DNA from: Streptomyces nitrosporeus
GTDB lineage: Bacteria; Actinomycetota; Actinomycetes; Streptomycetales; Streptomycetaceae
Reading direction: 5' to 3'
DNA: 64,000 bases
Assembly (NCBI RefSeq): GCF_008704555.1
Contig: NZ_CP023702.1
Location: 1,116,001 to 1,180,000, forward strand
Shown in pieces: positions 62,491-64,000 of this stretch. Made by a program: the position numbers and the translations under genes. Within the stretch, counting starts at the first letter, position 1, and the number at the start of each line of letters is the position of its first letter. The notes under the pieces were generated by a model, which did no database searches, had not been told where the DNA came from, and saw nothing but the letters and a program-made list of their open reading frames with translations.

Positions 62491-63477
62491 ATGCTGGCAG
62501 CGATAGGTCTCGACGAGAGGCAGGAAGCGGCCTACCGCGCCCTCGTCGCCGTGGGCGCGGCGGAACTCCCCGATCTGGCGCGCCGGCTGGCCCTGCCCGA
62601 GGGGGAGACGGAACGGGCGCTGCGCGGGCTGGAACAGCAGGGGCTGGTCGCCCAGTCCTCCGCGCGGGCGGGGCGCTGGGTCGCGGCGCCGCCCGGGGTG
62701 GCGCTGGGTGCTCTGCTGACACAGCAGCGGCACGAGCTGGAACAGGCCGAACTGGCTTCCGCCCTGCTGGCCGAGGAGTACCGGGCGGAGAGCGCCGAAC
62801 CCGCGGTGCACGACCTGGTGGAGGTGGTGACCGGGGCGAGCGCGGTGTCCCACCGTTTCCACCAGTTGCAGCTGGGGGCCACCACGGAGGTGTGTGCGCT
62901 GGTCACGGGCAAGCCGATCGCGGTCTCCGGCATGGAGAACGAGTCGGAGGAACGGGCCGCGATGCGCGGGGTCTCCTACCGGGTGGTCGTGGAGCGCGAC
63001 GTGCTCGCGCTGCCGTCCGGGATCATCGAGCTGTCCGCCGCGCTGGGCCGCCACGAGCAGTGCCGGGTGGTGGACCGGGTGCCGACGAAGCTGGTGGTCG
63101 CCGACGGGACGCTGGCGATGGTCCCGCTGACGAGCCGGGCCGCCGAGCCCGCCGCGCTGGTCGTCCACGCCAGCGGGCTGCTGGAGTCGCTGACGGGGCT
63201 CTTCGAGGCGGTGTGGCGGGAGGCGATGCCGCTGCGGCTGGGCGCAGGCGGTGTCCAGGAGGAGTCCGGCCCGGGTCCTGACGCCACCGATCTGGAGATC
63301 CTCTCCCTGCTGCTGGCCGGTCTGACGGACGCCAGTGCGGCGAAACAGCTGGACCTGGGTCTGCGGACGGTGCAGCGGCGGGTGAAGGGGCTGATGGAGC
63401 TGACGGGCGTCTCGACCCGGCTGCAGCTGGGCTGGCACGCGTACGAACGGGGCTGGGTGGCCCGCGCGCCCCGCTGA
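62491..63477 (+). CDS. TrmB-like / LuxR-type transcriptional regulator
   Basis: 328 residues. The N-terminal winged helix (LDERQEAAYRALVAVGAAELPDLARRLALPEGETERALRGLEQQGLV) is TrmB-like. The middle region carries a PLD-like/ligand fold (VSYRVVVERDVLALP, TLAMVPLTSRAAEPAALVVHASGLLESL). The C-terminal LuxR helix-turn-helix (TDLEILSLLLAGLTDASAAKQLDLGLRTVQRRVKGLMELTGVSTRLQLG) completes the pattern common in Streptomyces. GGGGAG precedes the ATG at 62491 at some distance, with GGGAAG adjoining. Target unknown; divergent from the PP2C-like gene. Confidence 0.88.
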   Translation: MLAAIGLDERQEAAYRALVAVGAAELPDLARRLALPEGETERALRGLEQQGLVAQSSARAGRWVAAPPGVALGALLTQQRHELEQAELASALLAEEYRAESAEPAVHDLVEVVTGASAVSHRFHQLQLGATTEVCALVTGKPIAVSGMENESEERAAMRGVSYRVVVERDVLALPSGIIELSAALGRHEQCRVVDRVPTKLVVADGTLAMVPLTSRAAEPAALVVHASGLLESLTGLFEAVWREAMPLRLGAGGVQEESGPGPDATDLEILSLLLAGLTDASAAKQLDLGLRTVQRRVKGLMELTGVSTRLQLGWHAYERGWVARAPR

Positions 63478-63603
63478 CCGGCCGCCGGGCCCCGGCCGGT
63501 CCGTCCGCTTCCCGCGCTCCTCCCGCCCGGGGCCGCGCGGCCCGCCCGGTCGCCGCCGCCCCGCTGACAGGCAGGACCGGCCCGGCTCCGGCACGCTGGT
63601 CGG

Positions 63604-64000
63604 ATGAGTGTGTGGCAGCTCGTTGCCGTCGCCGCGGTGATGCTGCTCGGCCTGGTCGGTGTGCTGGTGCCGGGGGTCCCCGGGCAGGCGATCGTCTGGG
63701 CGGCGGTGCTGTGGTGGTCGTTGACGGACCCGTCACCGGTCGCCTGGGGCGTGCTGATCGGGACGACGGGGCTGCTGCTGCTGAACCAGGCGCTGAAGGC
63801 GCTGCTGCCCGCCCGCCGGCCGAGACGGTCGGGGGCGCCCCGCAGGACCTTGCTGCTGGCCGGTCTCGTGGCGGTCGCGGGTTTCTTCGTGGTGCCGGTG
63901 GCCGGCGGTGTGCTGGGGTACACCGGCACGGTCTACGGCGCGGAGCGGCTGCGGCTGGGCAGCCACGGCGCGGGGCGCACATCGCTCAGGTCGGTGATGC
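63604..64000 (+). CDS. DUF456-type membrane protein, truncated by the window end
   Basis: At least 132 residues; the C-terminus is beyond the window. Hydrophobic from the first residues (LVAVAAVMLLGLVGVLVPGVPGQAIVWAAVLWWSL), with the G-V-L-V-P-G-V-P-G loop typical of DUF456 small membrane proteins. Function unknown. CACGCT lies 6 bases before the ATG with no ribosome site, so possibly leaderless. Confidence 0.78.
   Translation, partial: MSVWQLVAVAAVMLLGLVGVLVPGVPGQAIVWAAVLWWSLTDPSPVAWGVLIGTTGLLLLNQALKALLPARRPRRSGAPRRTLLLAGLVAVAGFFVVPVAGGVLGYTGTVYGAERLRLGSHGAGRTSLRSVM

Noticed and set aside
1..64000. CRISPR array, tRNA/rRNA genes, insertion sequences
   Set aside because: No regularly spaced near-identical repeats, tRNA-like arms or transposase sequence were seen. 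The tandem repeats found are short, GC-rich and without spacers.

Overview
The window is very GC-rich, with third-codon-position G/C bias, GTG/TTG starts, dense 1-4 base stop/start overlaps and several leaderless genes. Its gene content (GH46 chitosanases, RNase Sa, an iron-box FhuF-like protein, purine and urea catabolism) points to a Streptomyces chromosome. I see no rRNA or tRNA gene, CRISPR array, insertion sequence or prophage module.

Layout. 1-4.6 kb: a TetR-type regulator, a fibronectin-III lipoprotein, a peptidoglycan-binding secreted protein and two tandem GH46 chitosanases, one lipid-anchored and one freely secreted. 4.6-9.8 kb (minus strand): a xanthine/urate-type permease, 8-oxoguanine deaminase, and the urate-to-allantoin operon (OHCU decarboxylase, HIU hydrolase, uricase). 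10.2-16.8 kb: an HTH protein with a thiamine-binding protein, hydroxypyruvate isomerase plus tartronate semialdehyde reductase, catalase, and convergent glyoxylate carboligase. 17-35 kb: mixed metabolism and secreted enzymes, including an unusual zinc-ribbon/endonuclease-like protein, an acyl-CoA ligase pair with a LuxR regulator, transporters, a glutathionyl-hydroquinone reductase-like protein, a secreted nuclease, an ACP-ketosynthase-hydrolase mini-operon, a nitroreductase and a cell-wall amidase. 35-40 kb: a 56-residue Cys/His mini-protein and a complete coupled urease operon ureABCFGD. 40-44 kb: a 1248-residue subtilisin-like protease. 44-53 kb: xanthine dehydrogenase (FAD, 2Fe-2S and Mo subunits), an NCS2 purine permease and an XdhC-type maturation factor, divergent from a PucR-family regulator. 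53-64 kb: a TPR protein, a GntR regulator, an iron-box FhuF-like reductase, a DUF2637 protein, an anti-sigma-like ATPase, RNase Sa and barstar, a PoxB-like enzyme, a degenerate PP2C protein, a TrmB/LuxR regulator and a truncated DUF456 gene.

How it works together. Most of a purine-to-central-metabolism route is encoded: purine uptake, xanthine to urate (Xdh), urate to allantoin (uricase, HIU hydrolase, OHCU decarboxylase), glyoxylate to glycerate (Gcl, Hyi, GlxR) and urea to ammonia (urease). The middle steps from allantoin to glyoxylate and urea are absent from the window. Two operator types appear to divide the route. A 15-bp dyad (TCAACAAACTGTTGA) overlaps the -35 element of both the uricase operon and the catalase gene, coupling the H2O2-producing enzyme to its detoxifier. 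A TTCC-N7-GGAA dyad lies at hyi-glxR and twice at gcl, compatible with an AllR/IclR-type repressor. The first operator pairing is the most interesting signal found.
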